Assembly: GCA_046296295.1 (NCBI GenBank)
Contig: JBKBLG010000001.1
Location: 1-64,000, forward strand
Direction: 5' to 3'
Source of the DNA: UBA10646 sp046296295
GTDB lineage: Bacteria; Bacteroidota; Bacteroidia; Chitinophagales; Chitinophagaceae
DNA: 64,000 bases
Part shown: positions 8,702 through 17,513 of the stretch, piece after piece
Numbering within the stretch: the first letter of the stretch is position 1
Layout of the letters: each line of letters opens with the position of its first letter
Position numbers and translations under genes: made by a program
Notes under the pieces: generated by a model
Told to the model about the DNA's origin: nothing
The model's database searches: none
What the model saw: the letters and a program-made list of their open reading frames with translations, nothing else

Positions 8702-9952
8702 TTAATCTTTTTTAGAATGTTGGGGTTCTTTAAGTTCATTGGTGCTACTATTGGTATCGTAATAGTTCGCATCAACACTATTGATAGCATAGGTTTTTTG
8801 CGATATATCTCTGATAATATCATCAAGTTCATTAGCAGAACTAATGATAGCCTCTAGAAGTTGGGGTAAATCGGGCGTATTAAAATTTTCATACTTTAAT
8901 AAATTAACTAAACCCATTATACGATAAAGTGGAGCCCTCACCACATGCGATTGTGTCCAAGCGATTTCTTTCAATAGCTTGTTATGTGTTTTAATGGTTG
9001 ATAAGTAACGATTACGTTCTGTAATATCATGGATGATTTGGTGTACTAATACTCTACCATTTACATTGATAACACTTGAAAAAACCTCTACATCATATAA
9101 CCGTCCATCTGATTTAAAGTGCTTACATTCATGCCGCCCATTAGCTTTTAATGGTATATCATCAGAATAAATGCTACCCATGTTTAGACAAATTTGTTGA
9201 AGATTTTTTCTTAAAAAATCCGGCTTATCCCATCCATAAAAAGTTAGGGCTGCCTGATTTGCATCAATAAATTTACCCGTAAGGGCATCTATCAAATACA
9301 TGGGTGATGCATTATTCACAAACAAGTTTCTAAAACGTTCTTCACTATCAAAAAGTTGGGTTTGTGCTTTTTTAAGGTCAGTAACATCTTTTTGTATACC
9401 TATAAAATGGGTAAGTTGCTTATTGTTATCGTAGATTGGCGACATAGTTAAGTGGTTCCAAAACAATGTGCCATCTTTTTTATAATTACGTATTACTACT
9501 GAACAGTTACGGCCTTCTTTAATTGCTAAACGAATTTCATTTAATTCTGGTTGAGCTTTATCAGTATTTTGTAAGAACCGACAGTTTTTGCCAAGTACTT
9601 CTTCAATTTCATAGCCTGTAATTTCTCGGAATGCCTTGTTAACGAAAATCAAGGGCATATCGGGCTGACTTACATCGGCAATTGATACGCCTACCGAACT
9701 AGAATCAATAGCATATTTTAATAAGGCAAGTTGATCTTCGGCAAGCTTACGGCGGGTTATATCGGTATCACTACCTCTATATCCTAATAGTTCGCCGTGT
9801 TCATTTAATACGGGCATGCCATTGGTAGACACCCACACATTGCGACCGAATTTATTTACAACCTCATTAACGTAGTTGACAAATGGTTTTTTGTTAGAGA
9901 AGTTATGCAAAATATCTTTCATTAAATACGATTTGTTTCCTTTAGGAAACAA
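8702..9952 (-). CDS. C-terminal part of a split PAS sensor protein with a DHp-like helix
   Basis: This frame encodes 416 aa: the tail of one PAS domain (N-V-W-V-S-T-N-G, G-Y-R-G-S-D-T-D-I-T), two more PAS domains (about 70-190 and 200-310), and a C-terminal helical segment with Q-S-H-V-V-R-A-P-L-Y-R-I-M-G-L that looks like a histidine kinase dimerisation helix with its phospho-accepting His. No ATP-binding domain follows; the protein ends about 75 residues later. The only starts are a TTG at 9952 and an ATG at 9922-9920, both inside a perfect palindrome. The missing N-terminal part of its first PAS domain is encoded in another frame at 9960-10673, so this is very probably the second half of one frameshifted gene. 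Confidence 0.75.
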   Translation of the reverse strand: MFPKGNKSYLMKDILHNFSNKKPFVNYVNEVVNKFGRNVWVSTNGMPVLNEHGELLGYRGSDTDITRRKLAEDQLALLKYAIDSSSVGVSIADVSQPDMPLIFVNKAFREITGYEIEEVLGKNCRFLQNTDKAQPELNEIRLAIKEGRNCSVVIRNYKKDGTLFWNHLTMSPIYDNNKQLTHFIGIQKDVTDLKKAQTQLFDSEERFRNLFVNNASPMYLIDALTGKFIDANQAALTFYGWDKPDFLRKNLQQICLNMGSIYSDDIPLKANGRHECKHFKSDGRLYDVEVFSSVINVNGRVLVHQIIHDITERNRYLSTIKTHNKLLKEIAWTQSHVVRAPLYRIMGLVNLLKYENFNTPDLPQLLEAIISSANELDDIIRDISQKTYAINSVDANYYDTNSSTNELKEPQHSKKD

Positions 9953-9964
9953 ATCGTATTTAAT
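9921..9964. repeat. Perfect 44-bp palindrome at the frameshift point
   Basis: Arms of 20 bp (9921-9940 and 9945-9964) are exact reverse complements around the loop TTTA. The stop codon of the upstream frame and the putative start codons of the downstream frame all lie inside it. There is no long U-run, so it is not a normal terminator. Removing 4 bp (AAAT in the gene's sense) from one arm restores one continuous PAS reading frame (H-Y-D-L-F-P-K). Confidence 0.95.
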
Positions 9965-10673
9965 GTAGTTTATACTCTAATTCTGATGGGTGGTATCCTA
10001 ACACTTCTGTTATTATCGGACTTACATACGTGTATAAACCATTTGCATCCACCTCCCAAGCAAAGGTTTTACTTTGAACGGCTAAGTCGTTTAATAGTTG
10101 ATAGCTTTTTGCTAAAGCAGCTTCTTTTTCTTTTAGGCCAGAAATATCGGTAACCGACATTCTAATAAGCTTTGAGGCTTCATTATCATTATCAATTACT
10201 TCATCTCTACTGCACTGAATTTTAACGAATATCTTGCTGTTTTGTGTATTAAGTAGGGCTAACTCAATGCTTTCTGAATGCTCTAACCGATTGAGGGTTT
10301 TAAAATGCAGGTAAAAACTATCTTGATAATCGGGGTGTATGTATTGGGTAATGCGTGTACCCATGATGAGGTTTTTATTTTTACCAATCAAACTTTCAAA
10401 AGCATGGTTAACATTCACGATTTTTCTATCGGAATCAAACACTACGTAACCTACAGGCGCATCGTAAAATAGGGTTGCAAATTGTTTTTCAGACTTGCTT
10501 AAACGATCTTGTATACGAACAAGTTCACGATTTTGAAATTCTAATTCTTCTTGATAAATACTTATTTTTTGAATAATTTCTTCAATCGGTTTGTCTTTCA
10601 AAGCATCAATATCAATACCTTTCGTATTAAGCACACGAGTGATGAGATCTTGTATGTTATTTGCTTTTGTCAT
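9960..10673 (-). CDS. N-terminal part of a split PAS sensor protein
   Basis: This frame encodes 237 aa: an N-terminal helical segment, a short coiled coil near 35-60 (E-E-L-E-F-Q-N-R-E-L), a complete PAS domain at about 65-180, and the first third of a second PAS domain (W-E-V-D-A-N-G-L-Y-T-Y-V-S-P, then G-Y-H-P-S-E-L-E). It stops abruptly at a TAA inside the 9921-9964 palindrome. The rest of that PAS domain is in the downstream frame. Related Bacteroidota proteins read through this point as one polypeptide. The intact product would be about 655 aa and cytoplasmic, with no membrane segment. The fragment may be translated but its second PAS domain cannot fold. Confidence 0.7.
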   Translation of the reverse strand: MTKANNIQDLITRVLNTKGIDIDALKDKPIEEIIQKISIYQEELEFQNRELVRIQDRLSKSEKQFATLFYDAPVGYVVFDSDRKIVNVNHAFESLIGKNKNLIMGTRITQYIHPDYQDSFYLHFKTLNRLEHSESIELALLNTQNSKIFVKIQCSRDEVIDNDNEASKLIRMSVTDISGLKEKEAALAKSYQLLNDLAVQSKTFAWEVDANGLYTYVSPIITEVLGYHPSELEYKLH

Positions 10674-10780
10674 GATTTAGGTTAAAAAGGATATTGTTCA
10701 AGTGATAACGAATGTAATATAATTTGGAACGCAAATACCTATACAAAAAGAACTTCTAACAAAAATCTAAGCTTTTTAGT

Positions 10781-11079
10781 TTATATGAGTTGGGGTAAAA
10801 AATCGTTTATGCATCCTTCTATAAATTTTTTATTTTTTTCGTTATAAGTAGCCCCTGCAGATAGTGCCACAATGGTTGTAGGGGTTATACCTTTACTTAA
10901 TCCTTCTATTTTTCTAATACATGCAGTAGCTTCTCGGTTTGTTTCGGGCATTTGCACATTCCTTAAAATACAATTAAAGTGTTGCTTTTTAAAAGCTTCA
11001 ACTGCTTCAAAACCATTGGCAATACCAACAACTACTGCTGCCGGAAATAAATTATTAAGTACTGTAGTAATTTACAGCA
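10781..11079 (-). pseudogene. Decayed response-regulator receiver domain
   Basis: On the minus strand, codons from about 11067 to the TAA at 10783-10781 read as a receiver domain: G-F-E-A-V-E-A-F-K-K-Q-H-F, then L-R-N-V-Q-M-P, then V-A-L-S-A-G-A and a final D-F-L-P-Q-L-I. The phospho-accepting Asp of the usual D-V-Q-M-P is Asn here, and the usual Lys before Pro near the end is gone. The N-terminal part (E-D-A-V-N-Y-Y) is in another frame, interrupted by stops. There is no start codon. It is probably the detached tail of a hybrid sensor that once continued from the CheB-CheR-PAS gene immediately upstream. Confidence 0.65.
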
Positions 11080-11086
11080 TCTTCAT

Positions 11087-14000
11087 TTACCTAAAGGTAA
11101 TACTACCCCCTTCAAAGCGTTTATGATTTTGATCAACAAAAGGTGTAACTTCTATATTGCAAAGCTTTGTTTCTTTGCCCAAAACAGTGAGATAAATTTT
11201 GGTGTAGCTATGCGATTTAAGTGTTGATTTAGCTTTCATAAATGGATGATCTTTATTATTCACCTGGCTTTTCTTAGTATTTAACCACTTCCAGCTATCA
11301 GATAAGATATTGGTGCCTTTTAAACTCTCGGTACTAATGCCTAAGCACGCTGCTATTGCTGCTGATGCATATAGTACTACGCCATTAATATCGCATATAA
11401 TTTGTGCTTGGTCAATAGCTAGGGTATCGAGTGTTTTTTGTAAAATGTTTTCAATACTTCTACGCTCAGTTTCCATGTTTTTGAGGATACTGATATCGAA
11501 CACAGTACCCATTAACTTTAATGGTTTGCCATCTTTTGTACGTTCTGTTATAGCTCCACGATCGTAATACCATGCGTAACCACCGTCTTTGCGTTTGATA
11601 CGGTAGTGTGCAATCCATTCAGGTGTTTTACCCATTAAATGGTCTCGCATAATTTGCATAGTATTTTCATAGTCGTCGGGGTGAATTAATTCACATATTT
11701 TATATACATCGTCTGGGAATTCTTCAAGTGTATAGCCAATCATCGTGGCTTTGCGAGCATCCATTTTTACTTTTCCTGTGGCATAATCCCATTCCCACCA
11801 AGCGAGTTGCCCCAATTCCATGGCATCTTGCAACCGCTTAGAAGTAATTTCAAGATTTTGCTTTTCAACTTTTAATTTAGAAATATCTACGAAGGTGAGC
11901 AATATACCTTCGATAGCATTGTTTTCGGTACGATAGGGCAGTGTTCGTACCATATAAGTCTTTCCATTATTAGCAGTAAATTCTCGTTCTATTGTCTGCA
12001 ATGTTTCTGTAACATAATTGATGTCTTCTATCATTTCAGGATATACATTCACAACAGAAATATGAGCAATTGGTCGGCCTGTATCAGTTGGCAAAATATT
12101 AGTAATGCTCGCTACTAAAGGAGTTATTTTTCTAATACATAACTTACTATCAAGATACAAGGCATCTACCTCTGTATTTTTTAGGAGGTTGTTAATATCG
12201 TTGTTGATTTTTGTAAGTTCGTCAATCTTGCTTTGAAATTCAGAGTTCACGGTGAAATGTTCTTCATTTACCGATTGTAACTCTTCGTTAGTACTTTGTA
12301 GTTCTTCGTTGGCTGCAATTAGTTCTTCGTTACTTGATTGCAGCTCTTCGTTGGAAGTTTCTAACTCTTCAACAGTAGCTTGTAAACTTTCTTTGGTGTA
12401 TTGTAATTCTTTCTGAAGCTCAATGTAACGTATAGATTCTTTTTCTACTTGCTCTAACAATAAAGCATTGTTACCTTTATGTTGATGTACTTCTTCAGAT
12501 GCGTCTCTGAATGAAATGATGTAAAAAATTTCATTTGAAATATTTAGCAGCTTTCCTTCAATAACAACTCTTAAACGAATACCATCTTCAGCTTCAAAAA
12601 TGGTTTCCAACAGTGTTGCCTTTTTTTCTTTCTTTAGTTTATGCAACTGTGTTCTTACAATTTGCTGCAAGTTCTTGTGCAAATGACTAAAAACGTTGTT
12701 TGAAAACTTACCCGGCTTGAATGAAATATATCTATTTACATTATTCACAATATGAACAATATTATCATGTTCATCGATAATAATAGAGGGAGGGGCAAGG
12801 GTAGTTAAAAGATTATCTGCTAGATGTTCAAATTTCACATTACCTAAATCTTGCGTATTTGAGAGCTGAACAGGCGATTTTGATTTTTGCACATATAGTG
12901 GTGTAGGCAATGGCTTACAAAGCGTGGGTTTATAACTTGCCTTTGCTTTATAAATTTTCCACTTGGAATCTATAACATCAAAACCCTCACTCATTGCACC
13001 GAGTGTTTCACTGCTACCCAGAAATAAAAAACCTTTCGGACTTAAACTATAATGCAGAAACGATAAAATACGATGCTGCATTTCTGGTTTGATATAAATA
13101 AACAAGTTTCTACAAATCAGTAAATCGAGCTTTGAAAACGGAGGATCTTTCAATAAGTTGTGCGTTGCAAATACAATATTTTTACGAATAGCATCACTAA
13201 TTTGAAATCCATTTTCTCTTTTGTTAAAATACTTCATTAAGTACATAGGTTCTACATCGGCAACAATGCTCTCCTGATAAAACCCGGTGCTGGCTTGCTC
13301 TAACGCATATTTATCTACATCGGTTGCGAAAAATTTGATATCGCAATCAATTTGGTTTTGTTCGAGATACTCCTGAAAAAGTATGGCTAACGAATATACT
13401 TCTTCACCTGTTGAGCATCCTACAGACCAAATACGGATAGGCTTTTTACTTTTAAAATCAATGTTGGGAATTACTTTTTCCTTAATACGAGCAAAGGCCT
13501 CTGTATCTCGAAAAAAACGGGTAACACCAATTAGTAACTCTCTATAAAGTATTTCTTTTTCTTTGTTAGATTCATTCAGAAATCTCAAGTAATCTTCTAA
13601 TGTATCAAAGCGATTAATGCTTACCCTTCGTTCTAAACGCCTAATTAATGTATTCTCTTTATAATAAGAAAAATCAATACCGCAATGATCTCTTAAAATC
13701 AATGCTACTTTAGCAAGTGCATCAATATTTTTGGTGAGAATATTTTCACTGGTTTTATTTGCTTGCGTAAATGGATGTTTCGTATAATTCACTAATGCCT
13801 CAGGCATGGCAGCCGGTGGCAATATAAAATCTACCAAACCTGTTGCGATACAGTTACGGGGCATTCCATCGAACTTAGCGGTAGCCTCATCTTGTGCCAT
13901 AATCATACCACCAGCTTCTTTAATAGCCCTTGTTCCTAAAGTGCCATCGCTACCAGTACCAGAAAGTACAATACCAATGGCATTTTTGCCTTTTTCAACA

Positions 14001-14404
14001 GCTAACGATCTAAAAAAAACATCTACCGGAAGGTTCAAACTTTTTTTATTGTTTTGCGTGTCTAAAAAAAGTTTGTTATGGAAAATTGAGATATTCTTAC
14101 GCGGAGGTATTAAATAAATATTGTTTGGCTTCACCTCCATGCCTTCTTCAGCAATTTGAATCGGAATTTTGGTGTGGCGTGCTAAAAGTTCATCCATCAA
14201 ACTCTTGTAATCCGGCGATAAATGTTGCACTACCACAAAAGCAAGACCACAGTTTTCTGGAACTTTGCTAAAAAATTCTTGTAATGCCTCTAAGCCTCCA
14301 GCAGAGGCACCTATTCCTACAATAATGATTTCTTTAGATTTTTCTACAAAATCATCCCTATCTTCCAACCTGTTATGGGTTGTGCTATTGCCATTCTTTT
14401 TCAT
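11087..14404 (-). CDS. CheB-CheR fusion with PAS domains
   Basis: This 1105-aa protein joins a CheB-type methylesterase domain (about 25-200; catalytic Ser34 in G-A-S-A-G-G, His61, Asp153) to a CheR methyltransferase (about 220-480; R-R-L-E-R-R near the start, S-V-G-C-S-T-G-E-E as the SAM site). A long glutamate-rich coiled coil follows (about 650-750, repeated E-E-L-Q-S). Then come a PAS_10-like domain, a PAS_3 domain (about 850-970) and a final short PAS. Such fusions modify receptor glutamates in chemosensory-like or other signalling systems, but no receptor or cheA is in view. The coding region ends inside a degenerate copy of the dispersed repeat and is followed by a dead receiver domain, so a kinase portion may have been lost. 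Confidence 0.88.
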   Translation of the reverse strand: MKKNGNSTTHNRLEDRDDFVEKSKEIIIVGIGASAGGLEALQEFFSKVPENCGLAFVVVQHLSPDYKSLMDELLARHTKIPIQIAEEGMEVKPNNIYLIPPRKNISIFHNKLFLDTQNNKKSLNLPVDVFFRSLAVEKGKNAIGIVLSGTGSDGTLGTRAIKEAGGMIMAQDEATAKFDGMPRNCIATGLVDFILPPAAMPEALVNYTKHPFTQANKTSENILTKNIDALAKVALILRDHCGIDFSYYKENTLIRRLERRVSINRFDTLEDYLRFLNESNKEKEILYRELLIGVTRFFRDTEAFARIKEKVIPNIDFKSKKPIRIWSVGCSTGEEVYSLAILFQEYLEQNQIDCDIKFFATDVDKYALEQASTGFYQESIVADVEPMYLMKYFNKRENGFQISDAIRKNIVFATHNLLKDPPFSKLDLLICRNLFIYIKPEMQHRILSFLHYSLSPKGFLFLGSSETLGAMSEGFDVIDSKWKIYKAKASYKPTLCKPLPTPLYVQKSKSPVQLSNTQDLGNVKFEHLADNLLTTLAPPSIIIDEHDNIVHIVNNVNRYISFKPGKFSNNVFSHLHKNLQQIVRTQLHKLKKEKKATLLETIFEAEDGIRLRVVIEGKLLNISNEIFYIISFRDASEEVHQHKGNNALLLEQVEKESIRYIELQKELQYTKESLQATVEELETSNEELQSSNEELIAANEELQSTNEELQSVNEEHFTVNSEFQSKIDELTKINNDINNLLKNTEVDALYLDSKLCIRKITPLVASITNILPTDTGRPIAHISVVNVYPEMIEDINYVTETLQTIEREFTANNGKTYMVRTLPYRTENNAIEGILLTFVDISKLKVEKQNLEITSKRLQDAMELGQLAWWEWDYATGKVKMDARKATMIGYTLEEFPDDVYKICELIHPDDYENTMQIMRDHLMGKTPEWIAHYRIKRKDGGYAWYYDRGAITERTKDGKPLKLMGTVFDISILKNMETERRSIENILQKTLDTLAIDQAQIICDINGVVLYASAAIAACLGISTESLKGTNILSDSWKWLNTKKSQVNNKDHPFMKAKSTLKSHSYTKIYLTVLGKETKLCNIEVTPFVDQNHKRFEGGSITFR

Positions 14405-14539
14405 AATGCCTTTAATTGTTCAAGTGTACTTAAATATAATTGCTGCATCACTTATTTACAAGCTTTTCTAATTTTATCAAACAAATGTGTAAGAAATTAG
14501 CTTATTCTACTGCTCATAACAACTGAATCGTACTATACT

Positions 14540-15664
14540 ATGGTTTCATTTACCGTAAGGAAATTGCTAGTTTGGCTTTTAACCTGTTTAGTAAACAATA
14601 CTATTTATGCACAAACACAACTTATTATAAGTTCGTATGCAACAGAACAACAAGAGGGTATTCAATTATATCAGTGGAATGAAACGAATGGTACGCTAAC
14701 AAAACTGAGCGGTGTTCGTGGTATAGAAAACCCATCATTTGTAGGAGTACACCCTTACGGTAAATATATTGTTGCAGTAAGCGAAGTAGCTGACGATAAG
14801 CAAGCTGCTGTTGTAAGTTATCATTTGAATCAAAGCACTTTAGAACCAATCAACAAAAGTTTGGTACAAGGGGCACATCCGTGTTATATTAGTTTCAGTG
14901 GCGATGGTAAATGGATTTTTACGGCCAATTATAGTAGTGGCAATATTGCAGTACACCAATTTTCAGATAGTATTCATAGCATACAGCATAGCATAGCTTC
15001 AACTGGTAGTAGTGTACACCCAACCAGACAAACCAAGTCGCATGCACATGCTGTTATTCAAACGCCAGACCAAAAATATATTTGGATAACCAACCTCGGT
15101 AACGATCGTATATATGTGCACCGTTACGATGCTCTCAACGGAATAAGCTATAAGCCCGAAGCAGTGTTTGAATGTGTAGCAGGCAGTGGTCCTAGGCATA
15201 TAGCATTTCATCCGAGCTTGCCTATTGCTTTTGTTATGGAAGAATTAACTGGTACCGTTAGTGTTATTCAATATCAAGGAAGTGCCTTACGGCAAATACA
15301 ACGCCTTGCCATTACCAACAATAATACTGCCGATGCAGGTAGTGCCGATATTCATGTTTCGCCAGATGGCAAGTTTGTTTATGCCACCAACCGTGGCACT
15401 AGCAATAGCATAGTAGCAATGCAATTCAATAGCCAAACGCAACAATTAGGCATTATTCAAACCTTGCCAACCGGAAATGGGCCACGTAACTTTAATATCA
15501 GTCCGAGTGGCCGTTGGGTATTAGTGGCTAATCAAAAAAGTAACGATATATACATTTATAAACGCTCTTTAGTTAGCGGGTTATTACAACGACAAGCCAT
15601 TCACACTGATAGCGAATTACAGCGGCCTGTATGTATACAATGGGTTAATCGGAATGTTTTTTAA
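14540..15664 (+). CDS. Secreted lactonase-family beta-propeller protein
   Basis: This 374-aa protein has a signal peptide (cleavage after about 25 residues, N-N-T-I-Y-A-Q) and then the seven-bladed propeller of the Pgl/muconate-lactonizing family. The signature segments are H-P-Y-G-K-Y, A-H-A-V, G-P-R-H-I-A-F-H-P, and A-T-N-R-G with G-N-G-P-R-N-F near the end. Some members hydrolyse 6-phosphogluconolactone, but a secreted copy more likely acts on another lactone or is a binding protein. The ATG sits 8 bp before an exact dispersed repeat (14548-14560), which encodes F-T-V-R in the signal peptide; a second exact copy lies at 14753. The 3' end overlaps the convergent PAS gene by 20 bp. Confidence 0.82.
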   Translation: MVSFTVRKLLVWLLTCLVNNTIYAQTQLIISSYATEQQEGIQLYQWNETNGTLTKLSGVRGIENPSFVGVHPYGKYIVAVSEVADDKQAAVVSYHLNQSTLEPINKSLVQGAHPCYISFSGDGKWIFTANYSSGNIAVHQFSDSIHSIQHSIASTGSSVHPTRQTKSHAHAVIQTPDQKYIWITNLGNDRIYVHRYDALNGISYKPEAVFECVAGSGPRHIAFHPSLPIAFVMEELTGTVSVIQYQGSALRQIQRLAITNNNTADAGSADIHVSPDGKFVYATNRGTSNSIVAMQFNSQTQQLGIIQTLPTGNGPRNFNISPSGRWVLVANQKSNDIYIYKRSLVSGLLQRQAIHTDSELQRPVCIQWVNRNVF

Positions 15665-17369
15665 TTAATGGTGAATACACAGCATTCATAAAATAGGTTT
15701 TTTGAGAAACCTTGCGAATAATTTCATCGAACTCGTTAGCTGCATTTGAAATTTCTTTGAGTAACATTTTAGTATCGTCACTAAGGTTGGGTTGTTCTAA
15801 TTCTAGCAAGTTTATCAACCCCATCATACGAGCTAATGGTGCTCGTACTACATGCGATTGTATCCAAGCAATTTCTTTAAGTATTTTATTCTGGTTTTCT
15901 ACAGCGGAAAAATAGTTATTGCGTTCTGTAACATCGTGTGCAATAACATGTACCAGTGAGCGGCCACTTACTACTACCAACGTAGCGAAAATTTCCATAT
16001 TTCTCAGGCTGCCATCTTTACACTTATGTAATGTTTCAAACTTAAGGTAGCTGTTTTTACGAATATGTTCTAACCTCTCGCTTACAATATCGGGCTCGAG
16101 GTTAATATCATAAATAGAACTGTTTAAGAAATAATCTCTATCCCAACCATAAAAATCTAAACAAGCTTGATTCACATTGATGTACCTACCTGTATTAGCA
16201 TCGAGTAAGTACATGATGCTGGCATTGTTCTCAAAAATTGTTCTAAAACGTTCTTCACTTTCTTTGAGTGCTTCTGCAAAAAGTTTTTTCTCTGTGATAT
16301 CTTCTTTTACCGCAAGGTAGTTTGTAATTACCCCTTGCTCATTTTTGATACCGCTAATAATAGCTTGTTCCCAATACTTTTCGCCATTTTTTTTAAAGTT
16401 ATGAAATACGCCAGTCCAAACACCACCGGTGCTAATAGTGTTCCATAAATTTTCATATGCTTCGGCCGAGGTTTCTCCACTCTTAAGTATCCGAGGGTTG
16501 TTGCCTATCACTTCTTCTAGGGTATAACCTGTAAGCTGTGTAAATTTTGGGTTCACGTACTCTATAGCACCATTTAGGTCGGTAATAACAACGCTTGCCG
16601 GACTTTGCTCTACTGCCAGCATTAATTTGCGTAACTGCTGTTCTGCTTTTTTCTGCTCTGTAATAATGCGGGAGCTAAAAATAATTTCTGAGGGTTGTCC
16701 GGTACTATCAGCAAGCATTTTTCCTTTAATTTGCACCCATACATAGGTACCATTGGCACATAAGTACCTACACTCAATGGAACGAGGTTCATTAACTTGA
16801 TTCATTTGGTAAAAGGCAGTTGCAACAACATCTTTATCATCAGGATGTACGAGTTCTAAACAATGCCTTCCAATTAGGCTATCAATTTCGTAACCTAGTA
16901 TTTTATTTGAGGCACTTAAAAAAGTGAAGTAACCTTGAACGTTGGTAAGTGCAATTAAATCGAACATATTTTCTGTTACATATTGCAACAAATCATTATT
17001 TTTTTTCTGCTCAGTAATATCGGTATAGGTAACTTCAATGAATAAAGGTTGTTCTACTATTGCCTCAACTTGATACCATTTATCAACGTGCGGTACAAAA
17101 AGTTCTATAATTTTCGAGCCGGTTTGGTTAATGATATCTGAAAAATAAAAACTCCAATTAAAGTTGTTATATATACCAGCGGGTAGTACCTGCTTTGCAT
17201 CACAATTTTGTAGTTGGGCGATATCGATGCCCACCAATGCTGCAAAAGCTTTATTTGCTGCTATAATTTTGAAATCTTGTAATGCCTGATGTTCTTCGTC
17301 TATCATGGCTTTACAAAATACTTTAGGCAAAAGAGCGTTCGTAAAAGCATGTTGGCAGCAATGGTTCAT
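15645..17369 (-). CDS. Multi-PAS protein ending in a DHp-like helix, no kinase domain
   Basis: This 574-aa cytoplasmic protein has about four PAS domains (roughly 15-120, 125-245, 250-370 and 380-490). It then has a C-terminal helical hairpin with I-Q-S-H-V-V-R-A-P-L-A-R-M-M-G-L that matches a histidine-kinase dimerisation helix, including its His. It stops about 60 residues later with no ATP-binding domain. The last 200 residues closely resemble the end of the split PAS gene at 8702, so the two are paralogues with the same shortened architecture. It could pass signals by being phosphorylated by another kinase or by dimerising with one. A variant repeat lies at 16306-16317. Confidence 0.82.
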   Translation of the reverse strand: MNHCCQHAFTNALLPKVFCKAMIDEEHQALQDFKIIAANKAFAALVGIDIAQLQNCDAKQVLPAGIYNNFNWSFYFSDIINQTGSKIIELFVPHVDKWYQVEAIVEQPLFIEVTYTDITEQKKNNDLLQYVTENMFDLIALTNVQGYFTFLSASNKILGYEIDSLIGRHCLELVHPDDKDVVATAFYQMNQVNEPRSIECRYLCANGTYVWVQIKGKMLADSTGQPSEIIFSSRIITEQKKAEQQLRKLMLAVEQSPASVVITDLNGAIEYVNPKFTQLTGYTLEEVIGNNPRILKSGETSAEAYENLWNTISTGGVWTGVFHNFKKNGEKYWEQAIISGIKNEQGVITNYLAVKEDITEKKLFAEALKESEERFRTIFENNASIMYLLDANTGRYINVNQACLDFYGWDRDYFLNSSIYDINLEPDIVSERLEHIRKNSYLKFETLHKCKDGSLRNMEIFATLVVVSGRSLVHVIAHDVTERNNYFSAVENQNKILKEIAWIQSHVVRAPLARMMGLINLLELEQPNLSDDTKMLLKEISNAANEFDEIIRKVSQKTYFMNAVYSPLIKKHSD

Positions 17370-17457
17370 AGCAACTTACTTACGGTTGAAGGATATGTTA
17401 ATTGTTAAATATACTTATTAGTTGTTGAAAATATACTTAAAGGTTTCCATTACTGCA

Positions 17458-17489
17458 TAAAAAAACACGCAGAATTGCGTGTTTTTTTT
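17458..17489. terminator. Terminator after the anti-sigma/HtrA gene
   Basis: Arms AAAAACACGCA (17461-17471) and TGCGTGTTTTT (17476-17486) pair perfectly around the loop GAAT, with A- and T-runs on both sides. It lies downstream of the protease gene on the minus strand. A variant repeat (17495-17507) lies between the stop codon and this hairpin. Confidence 0.85.
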
Positions 17490-17513
17490 AATAACCTTTC
17501 GGTAAATGTAAAT

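Noticed and set aside
9952..10673. Two independent PAS genes instead of one split gene
   Set aside because: The end of one frame and the start of the next are the two parts of one PAS domain, and removing 4 bp joins them.
10872..11126. Plus-strand open frame of 84 codons
   Set aside because: The minus strand of this stretch reads as a receiver-domain remnant, so the plus frame is its shadow.
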